This document shows, piece after piece, positions 8,405 to 15,957 of a stretch of 22,756 bases of DNA. The stretch's first letter is position 1. Each line of letters opens with the position of its first letter. The position numbers and the translations under genes were made by a program. The notes beneath the pieces are model-generated. The model was not told where the DNA came from and did no database searches. It worked only from the letters and a program-made list of their open reading frames with translations. This DNA comes from NC2004 sp050874905. GTDB taxonomy: Bacteria; Bacillota; Clostridia; Lachnospirales; Lachnospiraceae. Location: NCBI GenBank assembly GCA_050874905.1, contig JBNMLP010000028.1:1-22756 (forward strand), given 5' to 3'.

Positions 8405-8800
8405 ATGAAGGAACGATTGGCCAGATTCATGCAGGGAAGATACGGAATGGATGCCCTGAATCAGGCACTTACAGTAGTGCTGTTTGTTGTGTTGCTTCTC
8501 AATGTATTTTTGAAATCGAGCATCGTTAATCTGTTGATGCTGTTGTTATTATTTTACCTTTATTTCCGTATGTTTTCCCGCAACATTTCCAAGCGGTATG
8601 CAGAAAATGTATGGTATGTGCAAAAGACGGCACCGATCAAGGGCTTTTTCAGAAGGCAGAAAAATCACGCACGGATGCGCAAGGATTTTCATTTGTATAA
8701 ATGCCCGAACTGCAAACAGACGGTGCGCGTGCCAAAGGGGAAGGGCAAGATTGCCATTACCTGTCCGAAGTGCCGGCATGAGTTTGTGAAAAGGAGTTAG
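8405..8800 (+). CDS. Membrane protein with C-terminal zinc ribbon
   Basis: A 131-residue protein with two hydrophobic helices (about 18-36 and 40-57), a basic middle and a C-terminal zinc-ribbon motif CPNC (100-103) / CPKC (120-123). The ribbon should lie in the cytoplasm if the short loop between the helices is outside. AAGGAG stands 10 nt before the ATG. The stop lies 3 nt before the next gene, whose ribosome-binding site is inside this reading frame. It therefore starts a three-gene operon with the DUF5685-like and DnaJ-like genes. The function is unknown. The ribbon suggests a protein- or nucleic-acid-binding module at the membrane. No convincing promoter was found in the 97 nt upstream; TTGCAG-17-TAGGAT (8344-8372) is weak. 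Confidence 0.7.
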   Translation: MKERLARFMQGRYGMDALNQALTVVLFVVLLLNVFLKSSIVNLLMLLLLFYLYFRMFSRNISKRYAENVWYVQKTAPIKGFFRRQKNHARMRKDFHLYKCPNCKQTVRVPKGKGKIAITCPKCRHEFVKRS

Positions 8801-8803
8801 ATC

Positions 8804-9742
8804 ATGTTCGGGTATGTCGGGGTCAACGAAAAGGAATTAAAGGTGAAGGAGCTTTCTCGGTATCAGGGTTATTACTGTGGTGTGTGCCACAGCCTGAAGG
8901 AGCGGTATCAGGCGGTAGGACAGCTTACATTAAGCTATGATATTACGTTTTTAGCGTTGTTGTTAACCGGGCTTTATGAACCGGATACCAAGGAGGACAA
9001 GCGCCGTTGTTTGTTGCACCCTATTCAGAAAAGACCATGTATCACCAACTGTTATACCCGTTATGCGGCAGATATGAATGTGCTGCTTTCTTATTACAAA
9101 TGTGTGGATGACTGGGAAGATGAAAAGAAAGTATTCAAAGGTCTTTACGCGCTGCTGTTAAAAGGACGGGAAAAACGTGTGGCAGAAGCGTATGAGAAAA
9201 AGGCACAGAGCATTGCGCATCAGTTAAAGGAGCTGCATACGTTCGAGCAGGAAGCATGCGTCGAGCCGGAGACCGTTACAGTGGAAGCTGCATTAAAGAA
9301 CATGGATCAGGCGGCTTCTTATTTTGGTGCGATCATGGGAGAATTGTTTTGTTACCGGGATGATGAGTGGAGTACGTGTTTACGCCGGTTGGGATTCTTT
9401 CTGGGCAAATACATTTCCCTGCTGGATGCGTATGAGGATATGGAACGTGATAAAAAAACAAAGAATTATAACCCGGTTCTGACATTGTATCATTGCTATG
9501 GTGAGACGAAAGAGCAGGGAGCTTCCATTACTTATCAGGAAGAATTTGAAAAGAAAATGAAGCTTATTTTTACGCAGATCATGGCGGAGTGTGCCAAGGT
9601 GTTTGAGCAGCTTCCGATTCTTGAGGAGGTTGCAATTTTGCGTAACATCCTATATTCTGGTGTGTGGACCAGATATGTGATGGTGTCAGAAAAGCGTTAT
9701 CAGAAATATTTGGAACAGGAAGAAAAGAGAAGCAGAACATAA
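8804..9742 (+). CDS. DUF5685-like protein with isoprenoid-synthase-like Asp motifs
   Basis: A 312-residue, mostly helical soluble protein. The N-terminus carries GYYCGVCHSLKERY (Cys25, Cys28), further Cys residues at 69, 79 and 83, and LTLSYDITFLALLL, features I associate with DUF5685. Two acidic motifs stand out: DDWED at 102-106, which fits the DDxxD pattern, and DAYEDMERD at 208-216 followed by NYNP. The second is arranged like the D..ED..R..Y.P motif of squalene/phytoene synthases. This suggests a class I isoprenoid-synthase fold, possibly active on a prenyl diphosphate, but this is inference and no activity is known to me. It lies 3 nt after the zinc-ribbon gene and about 20 nt before the DnaJ-like gene. 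Confidence 0.65.
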   Translation: MFGYVGVNEKELKVKELSRYQGYYCGVCHSLKERYQAVGQLTLSYDITFLALLLTGLYEPDTKEDKRRCLLHPIQKRPCITNCYTRYAADMNVLLSYYKCVDDWEDEKKVFKGLYALLLKGREKRVAEAYEKKAQSIAHQLKELHTFEQEACVEPETVTVEAALKNMDQAASYFGAIMGELFCYRDDEWSTCLRRLGFFLGKYISLLDAYEDMERDKKTKNYNPVLTLYHCYGETKEQGASITYQEEFEKKMKLIFTQIMAECAKVFEQLPILEEVAILRNILYSGVWTRYVMVSEKRYQKYLEQEEKRSRT

Positions 9743-9762
9743 ATAGATAGTAGGTGAATCGT

Positions 9763-10425
9763 ATGTTAGATCCGTATCAGGTACTCGGTGTGAGTCGTGA
9801 CGCATCGGAAGCAGACATAAAAAAAGCATATCGGGCATTGAGCCGTAAATATCATCCGGATGCCAATCTGAACAATCCTAATAAAGAACAGGCGGAAGAA
9901 AAATTTAAGCAGGTGCAGGCGGCTTATGAGCAGATCATGAAAGAAAAGCAGGGAGGCTACAGCACCGGAGGCAGTGGGGAATCCTATGGAAGCTATGGTG
10001 GTTTTGGAGGCTTCGGGGATTTCTCGTCGTTTGGCGGATTTGGTGCGAGAACCTCACAGAGTGAAGAAGATGTGCATTTGCAGGCAGCAGCCAATTATAT
10101 CCGGAATGGACATTTTGAAGAAGCGATCCATGTACTGGACGGAATTTCCAGCCGGACAGCAGCGTGGTATTATTATGCCGCACTGGCGCACTCCGGCAAG
10201 GGGGATAATGTGATTGCAATGGAATATGCCAAACAGGCCACAACAATGGAGCCGGGCAACGCCTCCTACCGCAGACTGTATGAACAGATGTCGTGCGGAG
10301 AAAACTGGTATACACAGCAGGGAGCAATGTATGAGATGCCGACGATGGGCGGTAACTTCTGCCTGAAGCTGTGCCTGCTCAATCTGTTTTGTAATCTGTG
10401 CTGCGGACCGAGATTTTATGTATGA
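9763..10425 (+). CDS. DnaJ-domain protein with TPR-like region and Cys-rich tail
   Basis: A 220-residue protein. Residues 1-62 form a J domain (DPYQVLGVSRDAS, KKAYRALSRKYHPDAN) with the HPD triad at 31-33 needed to stimulate an Hsp70 ATPase. A Gly/Ser/Phe-rich linker spans about 64-95. A helical repeat region, about 101-175, looks TPR-like (GHFEEAIHVLDGI, AWYYYAALAHSGKGDN). The tail is hydrophobic and Cys-rich (CLKLCLLNLFCNLCC). It lacks the zinc domain of true DnaJ, so it is a specialised co-chaperone, probably for substrates of its operon partners. I preferred ATG 9763, 6 nt after AGGTG, over an in-frame GTG at 9754, because MLDPYQVLG is the usual beginning. A terminator follows at 10488-10518. 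Confidence 0.85.
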   Translation: MLDPYQVLGVSRDASEADIKKAYRALSRKYHPDANLNNPNKEQAEEKFKQVQAAYEQIMKEKQGGYSTGGSGESYGSYGGFGGFGDFSSFGGFGARTSQSEEDVHLQAAANYIRNGHFEEAIHVLDGISSRTAAWYYYAALAHSGKGDNVIAMEYAKQATTMEPGNASYRRLYEQMSCGENWYTQQGAMYEMPTMGGNFCLKLCLLNLFCNLCCGPRFYV

Positions 10426-10487
10426 TCCGGATAGAAGATAATGGCGTGGATTTTATGATTTTAGTGTAACATTACTACAATGCATCT

Positions 10488-10518
10488 AATAGAAAGCAGA
10501 AATGCTTTCTATTTTTTT
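10488..10518 (+). terminator. Rho-independent terminator of the DnaJ-like operon
   Basis: AGAAAGCA (10491-10498), a GAAA tetraloop and TGCTTTCT (10503-10510) form a perfect 8-bp stem, extended by A/T pairs and followed by seven T residues (10512-10518). It ends plus-strand transcription of the 8405-10425 operon. Confidence 0.85.
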
Positions 10519-10602
10519 CTATCAATTTTCATGATGAAGTACATAATGATAATAATAAAGAAATGGACGGAATTTAGTATAAAAATCTTTTATGCAAAAA
10601 AA

Positions 10603-10747
10603 GCCCCCTCGTGTGGTTACTGATTTTTCTGGCTTATTTGCATGCGCCAGTGCTTAGGTCCCGTACTTTGGGACCTTATGCACTGCTGCGTCATGCAACA
10701 AAAGCACAAGCGTGCCATGAAAAATCAGTAACCACACACAAGGGGGC
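10603..10747. repeat. Long structured hairpin element, copy A (also likely prs terminator)
   Basis: A 145-nt imperfect palindrome filling most of the gap between convergent operons. The outer arms pair GCCCCCT with AGGGGGC and, after a bulge, a 19-nt arm ending ACTGATTTTTC (10629) with its complement. The core is AGTGC-TT-AGGTCCC-GTACTTT-GGGACCT-TAT-GCACT (10649-10684). An AGCACAAGCGT side motif lies on the 3' side (10703-10713). Copies at 22062-22204 and 22459-22599 share the loop, the TT/TAT internal loop and a CT bulge, but their stems differ in sequence. On the minus strand the hairpin is followed by seven U residues (complement of 10596-10602), so it can terminate the prs transcript. Confidence 0.8.
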
Positions 10748-10768
10748 GTAAATTATATTGCAAGAATA

Positions 10769-11947
10769 TTATTTCTGCTTATTCTCGTTGTAAGCTTTGA
10801 TGCGTGCCTGAATCCGCTCTGTCGGGCTTAATAAGTTGCTGATCGAGCTGTCATGATTCAGATGATCGATGATCAAAGCAATATACTTGCTTAAGTCAGA
10901 GCTTACATACCAGCTTCTCTCTAACAGATCCGGACGCTGATAAGTTAAGTTGGTTGTGATGACTTTCTCGATGATGCCGTCTTCGTGTGCCTGATCAAAG
11001 ACATCCAGACCGTTGGTGAACAAACCAAAGGTAGCAATTGCAAAGACACGTCTTGCTTTGCGGGCCTTTAACTGTTTGGCAACGTCGATCATGCTTTCTC
11101 CAGAGGAGATCATATCATCGATGATGATCACGTCTTTTCCTTCTACGTCATCTCCTAAATATTCATGGGATACGATCGGGTTACGTCCGTTTACGATGCG
11201 GGTGTAATCTCTTCTCTTATAGAACATACCAACATTGATTCCGAGTACATTTGCAAAATAGATGGCACGATTCATAGCTCCTTCATCCGGGCTGATCACC
11301 AGCATATGATCCTTGTCAATGTCAAGATCCGGTGTGGAACCTAATAATGCTTTTACAAACTGGTAGGTTGGCATGATATTTTCAAATCCATCACGTGGAA
11401 TTGCATTTTGTACACGTGGATCATGGGCATCGAAGGTAATGATGTTATCGACACCGATGGCAGTGAGTTCCTGTAACATGACAGCGCAGTCAAGAGATTC
11501 TCTGGTGCTTCTCTTGTGCTGACGGCTTTCGTATAAGAACGGCATGATCACTGTGATCTTACGTGGTTTTCCGGCTGCTGCGGCAATGATACGTTTCACA
11601 TCTGCAAAATGATCGTCCGGAGACATTGGGGCATCTTCCCCACACAGCTTGTATTTGATGCTGTAGTTTCCAACGTCCACTAATATATACAAATCACTTC
11701 CTCGTACAGATTCTTTGATGATTCCTTTGGCTTCGCCGGAACCAAAACGAGGGCAGGCAGCTTTCAAAAGATAGGTATCGCGTTCGTAACCATGAAATGC
11801 AACGCTTGATTTGTTCTCATTTTTGCGTTCTTTTCTCCAGTTTACAAGGTAGTCGTCCACCTTTTTTCCAAGCTCCTTGCAGCTCTCCATAGCTACAATC
11901 TGCAGTTTTCCAACAGGGATGCTTTGTAAATCGTTGTCTTGTGGCAT
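10769..11947 (-). CDS. prs: Ribose-phosphate pyrophosphokinase, long divergent form
   Basis: This enzyme makes PRPP from ribose 5-phosphate and ATP for purine, pyrimidine, NAD, His and Trp synthesis. The PRPP-binding loop is clear (VIIIDDMISSGES, residues 273-285). The region after MPFLYESRQHKRS and the TFDAHDPRVQ segment correspond to the ATP-binding and catalytic blocks, but depart from the usual ARQDRK and DLHAxQIQGFF forms. At 392 residues it is longer than the usual 310-320, with about 45 extra N-terminal residues, a variant I associate with Clostridia. I preferred ATG 11947, preceded by GGAGGA, over an in-frame ATG at 11980 inside dnaC. It is the last gene of dnaD-dnaC-prs, 4 nt after the dnaC stop. 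Confidence 0.88.
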   Translation of the reverse strand: MPQDNDLQSIPVGKLQIVAMESCKELGKKVDDYLVNWRKERKNENKSSVAFHGYERDTYLLKAACPRFGSGEAKGIIKESVRGSDLYILVDVGNYSIKYKLCGEDAPMSPDDHFADVKRIIAAAAGKPRKITVIMPFLYESRQHKRSTRESLDCAVMLQELTAIGVDNIITFDAHDPRVQNAIPRDGFENIMPTYQFVKALLGSTPDLDIDKDHMLVISPDEGAMNRAIYFANVLGINVGMFYKRRDYTRIVNGRNPIVSHEYLGDDVEGKDVIIIDDMISSGESMIDVAKQLKARKARRVFAIATFGLFTNGLDVFDQAHEDGIIEKVITTNLTYQRPDLLERSWYVSSDLSKYIALIIDHLNHDSSISNLLSPTERIQARIKAYNENKQK

Positions 11948-11951
11948 GTTC

Positions 11952-12932
11952 CTAATCCTCCATTTTTTTTCTTTTTTCAAGGCGCAGATCCGGACCGAAG
12001 AGCGGGAGTGTTTCGTAGTGCTCGATCAGACGGGATGATACGCGTCTTGTATAATTATCCTCCAACTGTTTCATATTTAAGTTGGTGGAGATAATCGTGC
12101 TTTTGTTTGTTAAGATCCGCTGGTTGATACATTCAAACAGGGAAGTCTCAACAAAGCTGTTGTTCATCTCAGTCCCTAAATCGTCAATGATCAACAGTTC
12201 ACAGTTCTGCATGTAGCGGTATCGTTCCATTGCTTCTTCTGTGGTATCCTTGCGAAACTCGTGGTCTGCAAGGAGCTGAAAAAACTGTGCGGAAGTCAGA
12301 TACGTGACGGTGTGCTGCGCATGCAGCAGCCGCTCTGCAATACAGTTGGTCAAAAAAGTTTTGCCAACCCCGGTCGTTCCGGTGATCAGCAGGTTGCGCC
12401 CGTTTGGAAATGTCTCGCAGAATTCCTCGGCGAGGGTGTGGGCGGCTTGCATATTTTCTCTGGGCGAGATGCCATATCCCGTAACAGGAGTGTTGCTGAA
12501 ACGGGAGAGATCAAAATGTGAAAAATTCTCTCTTACTAATTGTGTACGGATTGGCGAGTGTTCAAACAATAATTCTGCTTTTGCCTGCTGAAAGCAAATG
12601 CAGGCCTCTCCATTTATGTGTCCTTCATCCTGGCATAAGGGGCAGGTATAGACGGGTTTGTCGTAATCCTTTGGAATATGGTACTGTTCTAAAAGTGCCA
12701 CTCTCTTTTTTATAAGTAGTTGTTTTTTCTGCTCGAAATCGTCATTTTTGTCCTGCTCTTTTTGAAGGATGTGATTCCGCCCCATAGTAAGGGTGATCCG
12801 CTTGATGGTAAGATCAAGCTCCTTAAGGTCGGGGCAGGCAGCATATGCCGCATTGATATGTTCTCGTAATCGTACCGCGTTATCATATCTTCTCTGTTCA
12901 TATAACTCTTTTAACGAGGTGTGAAGTGCCAT
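11952..12932 (-). CDS. dnaC: DnaC/DnaI-type replicative helicase loader
   Basis: A 326-residue AAA+ ATPase of the DnaC/DnaI group, which loads the replicative helicase at origins and restart sites. The N-terminal helical part (about 1-90) is followed by a zinc-binding cluster C97-x2-C100 / C111-x-C113, then the ATPase core with Walker A GTTGVGKT (185-192) and Walker B LLIIDDLG. Sensor and Arg-finger regions include IISTNL and TRRVSSRLIEHY. I chose ATG 12932 because AAGGAGA precedes it. The alternative at 12965 would lie inside dnaD. The dnaD stop is 1 nt upstream, so translation is coupled. Confidence 0.92.
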   Translation of the reverse strand: MALHTSLKELYEQRRYDNAVRLREHINAAYAACPDLKELDLTIKRITLTMGRNHILQKEQDKNDDFEQKKQLLIKKRVALLEQYHIPKDYDKPVYTCPLCQDEGHINGEACICFQQAKAELLFEHSPIRTQLVRENFSHFDLSRFSNTPVTGYGISPRENMQAAHTLAEEFCETFPNGRNLLITGTTGVGKTFLTNCIAERLLHAQHTVTYLTSAQFFQLLADHEFRKDTTEEAMERYRYMQNCELLIIDDLGTEMNNSFVETSLFECINQRILTNKSTIISTNLNMKQLEDNYTRRVSSRLIEHYETLPLFGPDLRLEKRKKMED

Positions 12933-12933
12933 A

Positions 12934-14040
12934 TCAGTTCTCCTTTTTTTGAGAACGTGGAACAACTACCTTTGGAAGGATGGCATCATAGTCCACGTCA
13001 TCGCCCTGGTCAAAATTATGAAAGGCATTGGCAGGCTTTTTCGTCTGTGCCTCTTTCTTTGGTGCATAAGTGGCTTTTTGTGCAGCACGGAATTTGCTGT
13101 CGGAAGCCGCAAGCTGTTCTAATGTGGTGATTCCATTTTTGTGCCAGTTTTCCATCAGGGCGTTGGCATAACTTAATGCGCCGTTGCCGCTTGTTTTGCG
13201 GTAAGCACGGTTGCAGGATTCTTCGATCAGAGTAAGATCCATTAAGTAATCTTCGCACCAGGTCTTTAACATGCGTCTGGCTTCCTCGCCCCATGTGTTT
13301 AAGCCGAGGCACCGCTGCATGATCGTTGCCGCACTTGTTTTGGTTTCGCAATATGTAATCGCCTGCGCTTTTGTACGAATATGATTTTCGTGCCAGTTGA
13401 TCGCTACCTTTTCCATATAGCGGAAGCTTGTCTTGTGAAGTCCCGCACAGTATTCAATCAGGTGCTCAATGAGCTCGGAGTCAAATGCTAACTGCTCCTT
13501 AAAGTAAAGCAGCGTTTCTAAATCCTCTTTCGTGAGTGGATGTGCAAAAAAGACCTCTGCCATGTAGCACGCCTGCTCCATATCCGACTGTTCAAACAGC
13601 TTCGTGAGCTGGTCTGCTTCATAGGTTGGTTTTGCCGGAGGCATCGCAAGCACATTGTCCTGTGGCTCGGCATCCGTTTTGCTGTGTTTTGTGATCACAC
13701 TGAAGGATGCTTTTTTGACTGCCGCGGTATCGGCGATCGGTAAAAGCTCAATGGATGCGATCGTATCCGGCGTAGCTTCCTTTTCTGGCACACAGTGCAG
13801 TTTTAACAAGGATTGCTTCTGCCAATATTTCAACGCACGCACAATATCATTTTCTGTATTGTTTAAGGCATCTGCCATATCGGCGATCGTCGGTTCAAAA
13901 CCGCCTAATGCCATGCGCATCAGATACAAATACACTTTTACAAACTCTCCATTTGCCTGCGGCATATACTGGTCGATAAACAGATTGTCGATCATGGTAG
14001 ATGCCGTTAATAACTGATTTGAAATCTTGATTGAAGTCAT
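12934..14040 (-). CDS. dnaD: DnaD-family replication initiation protein
   Basis: A 368-residue protein with an N-terminal winged-helix part (about 1-85) and two tandem DnaD/DnaB C-terminal-type domains. Each domain ends in the typical Y-x5-6-W motif: RYMEKVAINWHENHI and SYANALMENWHKNGI. A charged linker (about 90-140) joins the parts. The family works in primosome assembly and origin opening together with DnaA and the helicase loader encoded next. GAGGGA lies before the ATG. It is the first gene of a tight minus-strand operon with dnaC and prs. Its promoter (14073-14101) and a DnaA-box cluster (14250-14304) lie upstream, so control by DnaA is plausible. Confidence 0.9.
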   Translation of the reverse strand: MTSIKISNQLLTASTMIDNLFIDQYMPQANGEFVKVYLYLMRMALGGFEPTIADMADALNNTENDIVRALKYWQKQSLLKLHCVPEKEATPDTIASIELLPIADTAAVKKASFSVITKHSKTDAEPQDNVLAMPPAKPTYEADQLTKLFEQSDMEQACYMAEVFFAHPLTKEDLETLLYFKEQLAFDSELIEHLIEYCAGLHKTSFRYMEKVAINWHENHIRTKAQAITYCETKTSAATIMQRCLGLNTWGEEARRMLKTWCEDYLMDLTLIEESCNRAYRKTSGNGALSYANALMENWHKNGITTLEQLAASDSKFRAAQKATYAPKKEAQTKKPANAFHNFDQGDDVDYDAILPKVVVPRSQKKEN

Positions 14041-14072
14041 CGTCTTTCCCTCTTTTCCTGTACCGTTTTCCT

Positions 14073-14101
14073 AGTATAGCACACGAATTTTTAAATGAAA
14101 A
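14073..14101 (-). promoter_or_regulatory. Sigma-A promoter for dnaD-dnaC-prs
   Basis: Read on the minus strand: TTTTCA (14101-14096), a 17-bp spacer and TATACT (14078-14073), with an extended -10 TG ahead of it (TGCTATACTAG). It lies about 35 nt upstream of the dnaD start. The -35 is weak and the -10 is good. Confidence 0.65.
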
Positions 14102-14249
14102 TAGGACGTGCGTTCGGGCGGCGTTTTGCGAAAAGACGACAAAAATGTTTATAAAGTGTAAAACTGAATTGTCTGAAAATAATGTCAAAACAAATCCTGT
14201 GAAAATGCGGTGTTCAAAAATTGTCAGACAAATCATTTATGAACAAAAA

Positions 14250-14304
14250 TTATCCACATGGTTAGGGGCCATATGGTCGATAACTATGTGGATAGTGTGC
14301 ATAA
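14250..14304. promoter_or_regulatory. Cluster of three DnaA-box matches / inverted repeat upstream of dnaD
   Basis: TTATCCACA at 14250-14258 is a perfect consensus DnaA box. On the other strand, CTATCCACA (14287-14295) and TTATGCACA (14296-14304) are adjacent near-perfect boxes. The outer two form a perfect 9-bp inverted repeat, TATCCACAT / ATGTGGATA. On the minus strand that repeat is followed by ATTTTTG, so it could also work as a weak murC terminator. It lies between murC and dnaD, so DnaA may bind here to control the dnaD operon. Confidence 0.55.
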
Positions 14305-14307
14305 CTG

Positions 14308-15684
14308 TCAATCAATTAGGTCTTCTCCAATGAAAACCACGTTTCCGGCACCCATAGTTATTAACAAATCATTTTGTTTACAACTTTTTTTCAAAAAATT
14401 TTCAATCTCGTCAAAAGATGGAAAATAATGTGCGTCAACATGCTTTTCGAGAAGCAGGTTTAAGATGTCTTTAGAGGAGATTTCTCCGGTGTCCACTTCG
14501 CGCGCTGCGTAAATATCAGCTAATACGACGTGGTCTGCAAGGCTTAAGGCTTCTGCAAACTGTGGCAGGAATGCCTTCGTTCTGGAAAAGGTGTGCGGCT
14601 GGAATACCACCCAGGTATCGTTGTGTGGATAGCGCACGGCACGGTTTAAGGTTGCCTTGATCTCAGTTGGATGATGGGCGTAATCGTCGATCACGGTGAC
14701 ATCTCCCATTTTCCCTTTGTATTCAAAACGGCGTTTGGTTCCGGTAAAGGATAACAGTCCGGATGTGATTGCCGTATCAGGAAGCTTCAGTTCTCTTGCA
14801 ATGGCGATCGCCGCCAGAGCGTTTAAGATGTTGTGGTCGCCGCCTACCGACAGGTGTACCGGGAATAAACATTCATTTTTGTAATAGACATCAAAGCTTG
14901 GCGAGCCGAGATCGTCGTATTCGACATTGTATGCGGTGTAATCACAGGTATCACTCGTACCAAATGTAAGTACGCGGCAGGAAACACCTTTGGTAATCTC
15001 CGATACATGGTCAATGTCGCCGTTGATCACGAGCAGTCCGTCTTTGTTGATCAGCTTCGCAAAGGTATGGAAACTGTTGCGGATATCGTGAATGTCTTTG
15101 AAGAAATCGAGATGGTCTTCTTCTATATTAAGGATCGCTGCGATCGTTGGGAAAAATGACAGGAAGCTGTTCGTGTATTCGCACGCTTCTGTCAGGAAAA
15201 TGTCCGGACCGCCGACACGGATGTTGCCGCCGATCGATTCTAAGATTCCGCCGACGCTGATCGTTGGATCGGTGTTGGCAGCTAACAATATCTCACTTAA
15301 CATGGATGTTGTCGTTGTCTTTCCGTGTGTACCGGAAATACAGATCGCTTCTTTATAGTTCTTCATCATCTGTCCCAGAAGTTCTGCACGGGTAAGCATT
15401 GGAAGATTTTTGCTTACGCATGCTTGAAACTCTTCATTATCTTTATGAATGGCAGCGGTATAGCACACAACATCAATGTCGTCTGTGATATTGTCTGCTT
15501 TCTGCCCGATCATAACGGTCGCTCCGGCTGCTTTTAATGTTTTGACAATGTCGGAATCCTGGTTATCAGAGCCGCTGACAGTAAAGCCTTCTTTTAAAAG
15601 TACTTCCGCAAGACCGCTCATACTGATGCCGCCGATCCCTATAAAATGAATGTGACATGGTTTTGTAAAATCCATCTGATACAT
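14308..15684 (-). CDS. murC: UDP-N-acetylmuramate--L-alanine ligase
   Basis: MurC adds L-alanine to UDP-MurNAc with ATP, the first step of the peptidoglycan peptide stem, in the cytoplasm. All family blocks are present in 458 residues: nucleotide-binding GIGGISMSG (16-24), ATP P-loop GTHGKTTT (118-125), the central NIEEDHLDFF block, and the C-terminal ligase domain with YAHHPTEIKATL and FQPHTFSRTK. The length is typical. AAGGAC precedes the start. A good promoter lies at 15731-15759. The gene is divergent from glgC and 267 nt upstream of dnaD on the same strand. Confidence 0.95.
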   Translation of the reverse strand: MYQMDFTKPCHIHFIGIGGISMSGLAEVLLKEGFTVSGSDNQDSDIVKTLKAAGATVMIGQKADNITDDIDVVCYTAAIHKDNEEFQACVSKNLPMLTRAELLGQMMKNYKEAICISGTHGKTTTTSMLSEILLAANTDPTISVGGILESIGGNIRVGGPDIFLTEACEYTNSFLSFFPTIAAILNIEEDHLDFFKDIHDIRNSFHTFAKLINKDGLLVINGDIDHVSEITKGVSCRVLTFGTSDTCDYTAYNVEYDDLGSPSFDVYYKNECLFPVHLSVGGDHNILNALAAIAIARELKLPDTAITSGLLSFTGTKRRFEYKGKMGDVTVIDDYAHHPTEIKATLNRAVRYPHNDTWVVFQPHTFSRTKAFLPQFAEALSLADHVVLADIYAAREVDTGEISSKDILNLLLEKHVDAHYFPSFDEIENFLKKSCKQNDLLITMGAGNVVFIGEDLID

Positions 15685-15730
15685 AGCGTTGTCCTTCTTT
15701 TCTTCTATAATAATAAAACGATTTATCTAC

Positions 15731-15759
15731 AGTATACCGATAAAAAAGCGAATGTTCAA
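15731..15759 (-). promoter_or_regulatory. Sigma-A promoter for murC
   Basis: On the minus strand, TTGAAC (15759-15754), a 17-bp spacer and TATACT (15736-15731) lie about 46 nt upstream of the murC start. Confidence 0.7.
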
Positions 15760-15897
15760 TCCCTTTTCCGGCATCGATTCGGAGTTTTTTTTAGAAAATT
15801 ATGGAAATTTATGTGTGTTTTTATGCACATAACCAGAAGCAAATTTGAACAGATTGTTAAGGTGGCTGAAAAAGCCCTAAAAAAAGAAAAGATTTTG

Positions 15898-15926
15898 TTC
15901 ACATTTTACAAAATAAATGCTATACT
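15898..15926 (+). promoter_or_regulatory. Sigma-A promoter for glgC-glgD
   Basis: TTCACA (15898-15903), a 17-bp spacer and TATACT (15921-15926) with an extended -10 (TGCTATACTAG, identical over 11 nt to the dnaD promoter). It stands about 31 nt upstream of the glgC ATG, leaving a very short leader. A single TTATGCACA at 15821-15829 upstream may be chance. Confidence 0.75.
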
Positions 15927-15957
15927 AGAGTCATAATGTGTGTAAAGGGGTGACGAC

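Noticed and set aside
8323..8529. Short plus-strand frame before the zinc-ribbon gene
   Set aside because: No ribosome-binding site, and it overlaps the well-supported 8405 start in another frame. Its composition is not protein-like.
12261..12715. Plus-strand frames opposite dnaC
   Set aside because: These are antisense shadows of a strongly conserved gene, with no motifs.
14041..14307. Chromosomal replication origin
   Set aside because: DnaA boxes are present, but there is no dnaA, dnaN or other origin-linked gene and only three boxes. A regulatory site is more likely.
15821..15829. Single DnaA-box match between murC and glgC
   Set aside because: One such match is expected by chance in a window of this size and it is not clustered.
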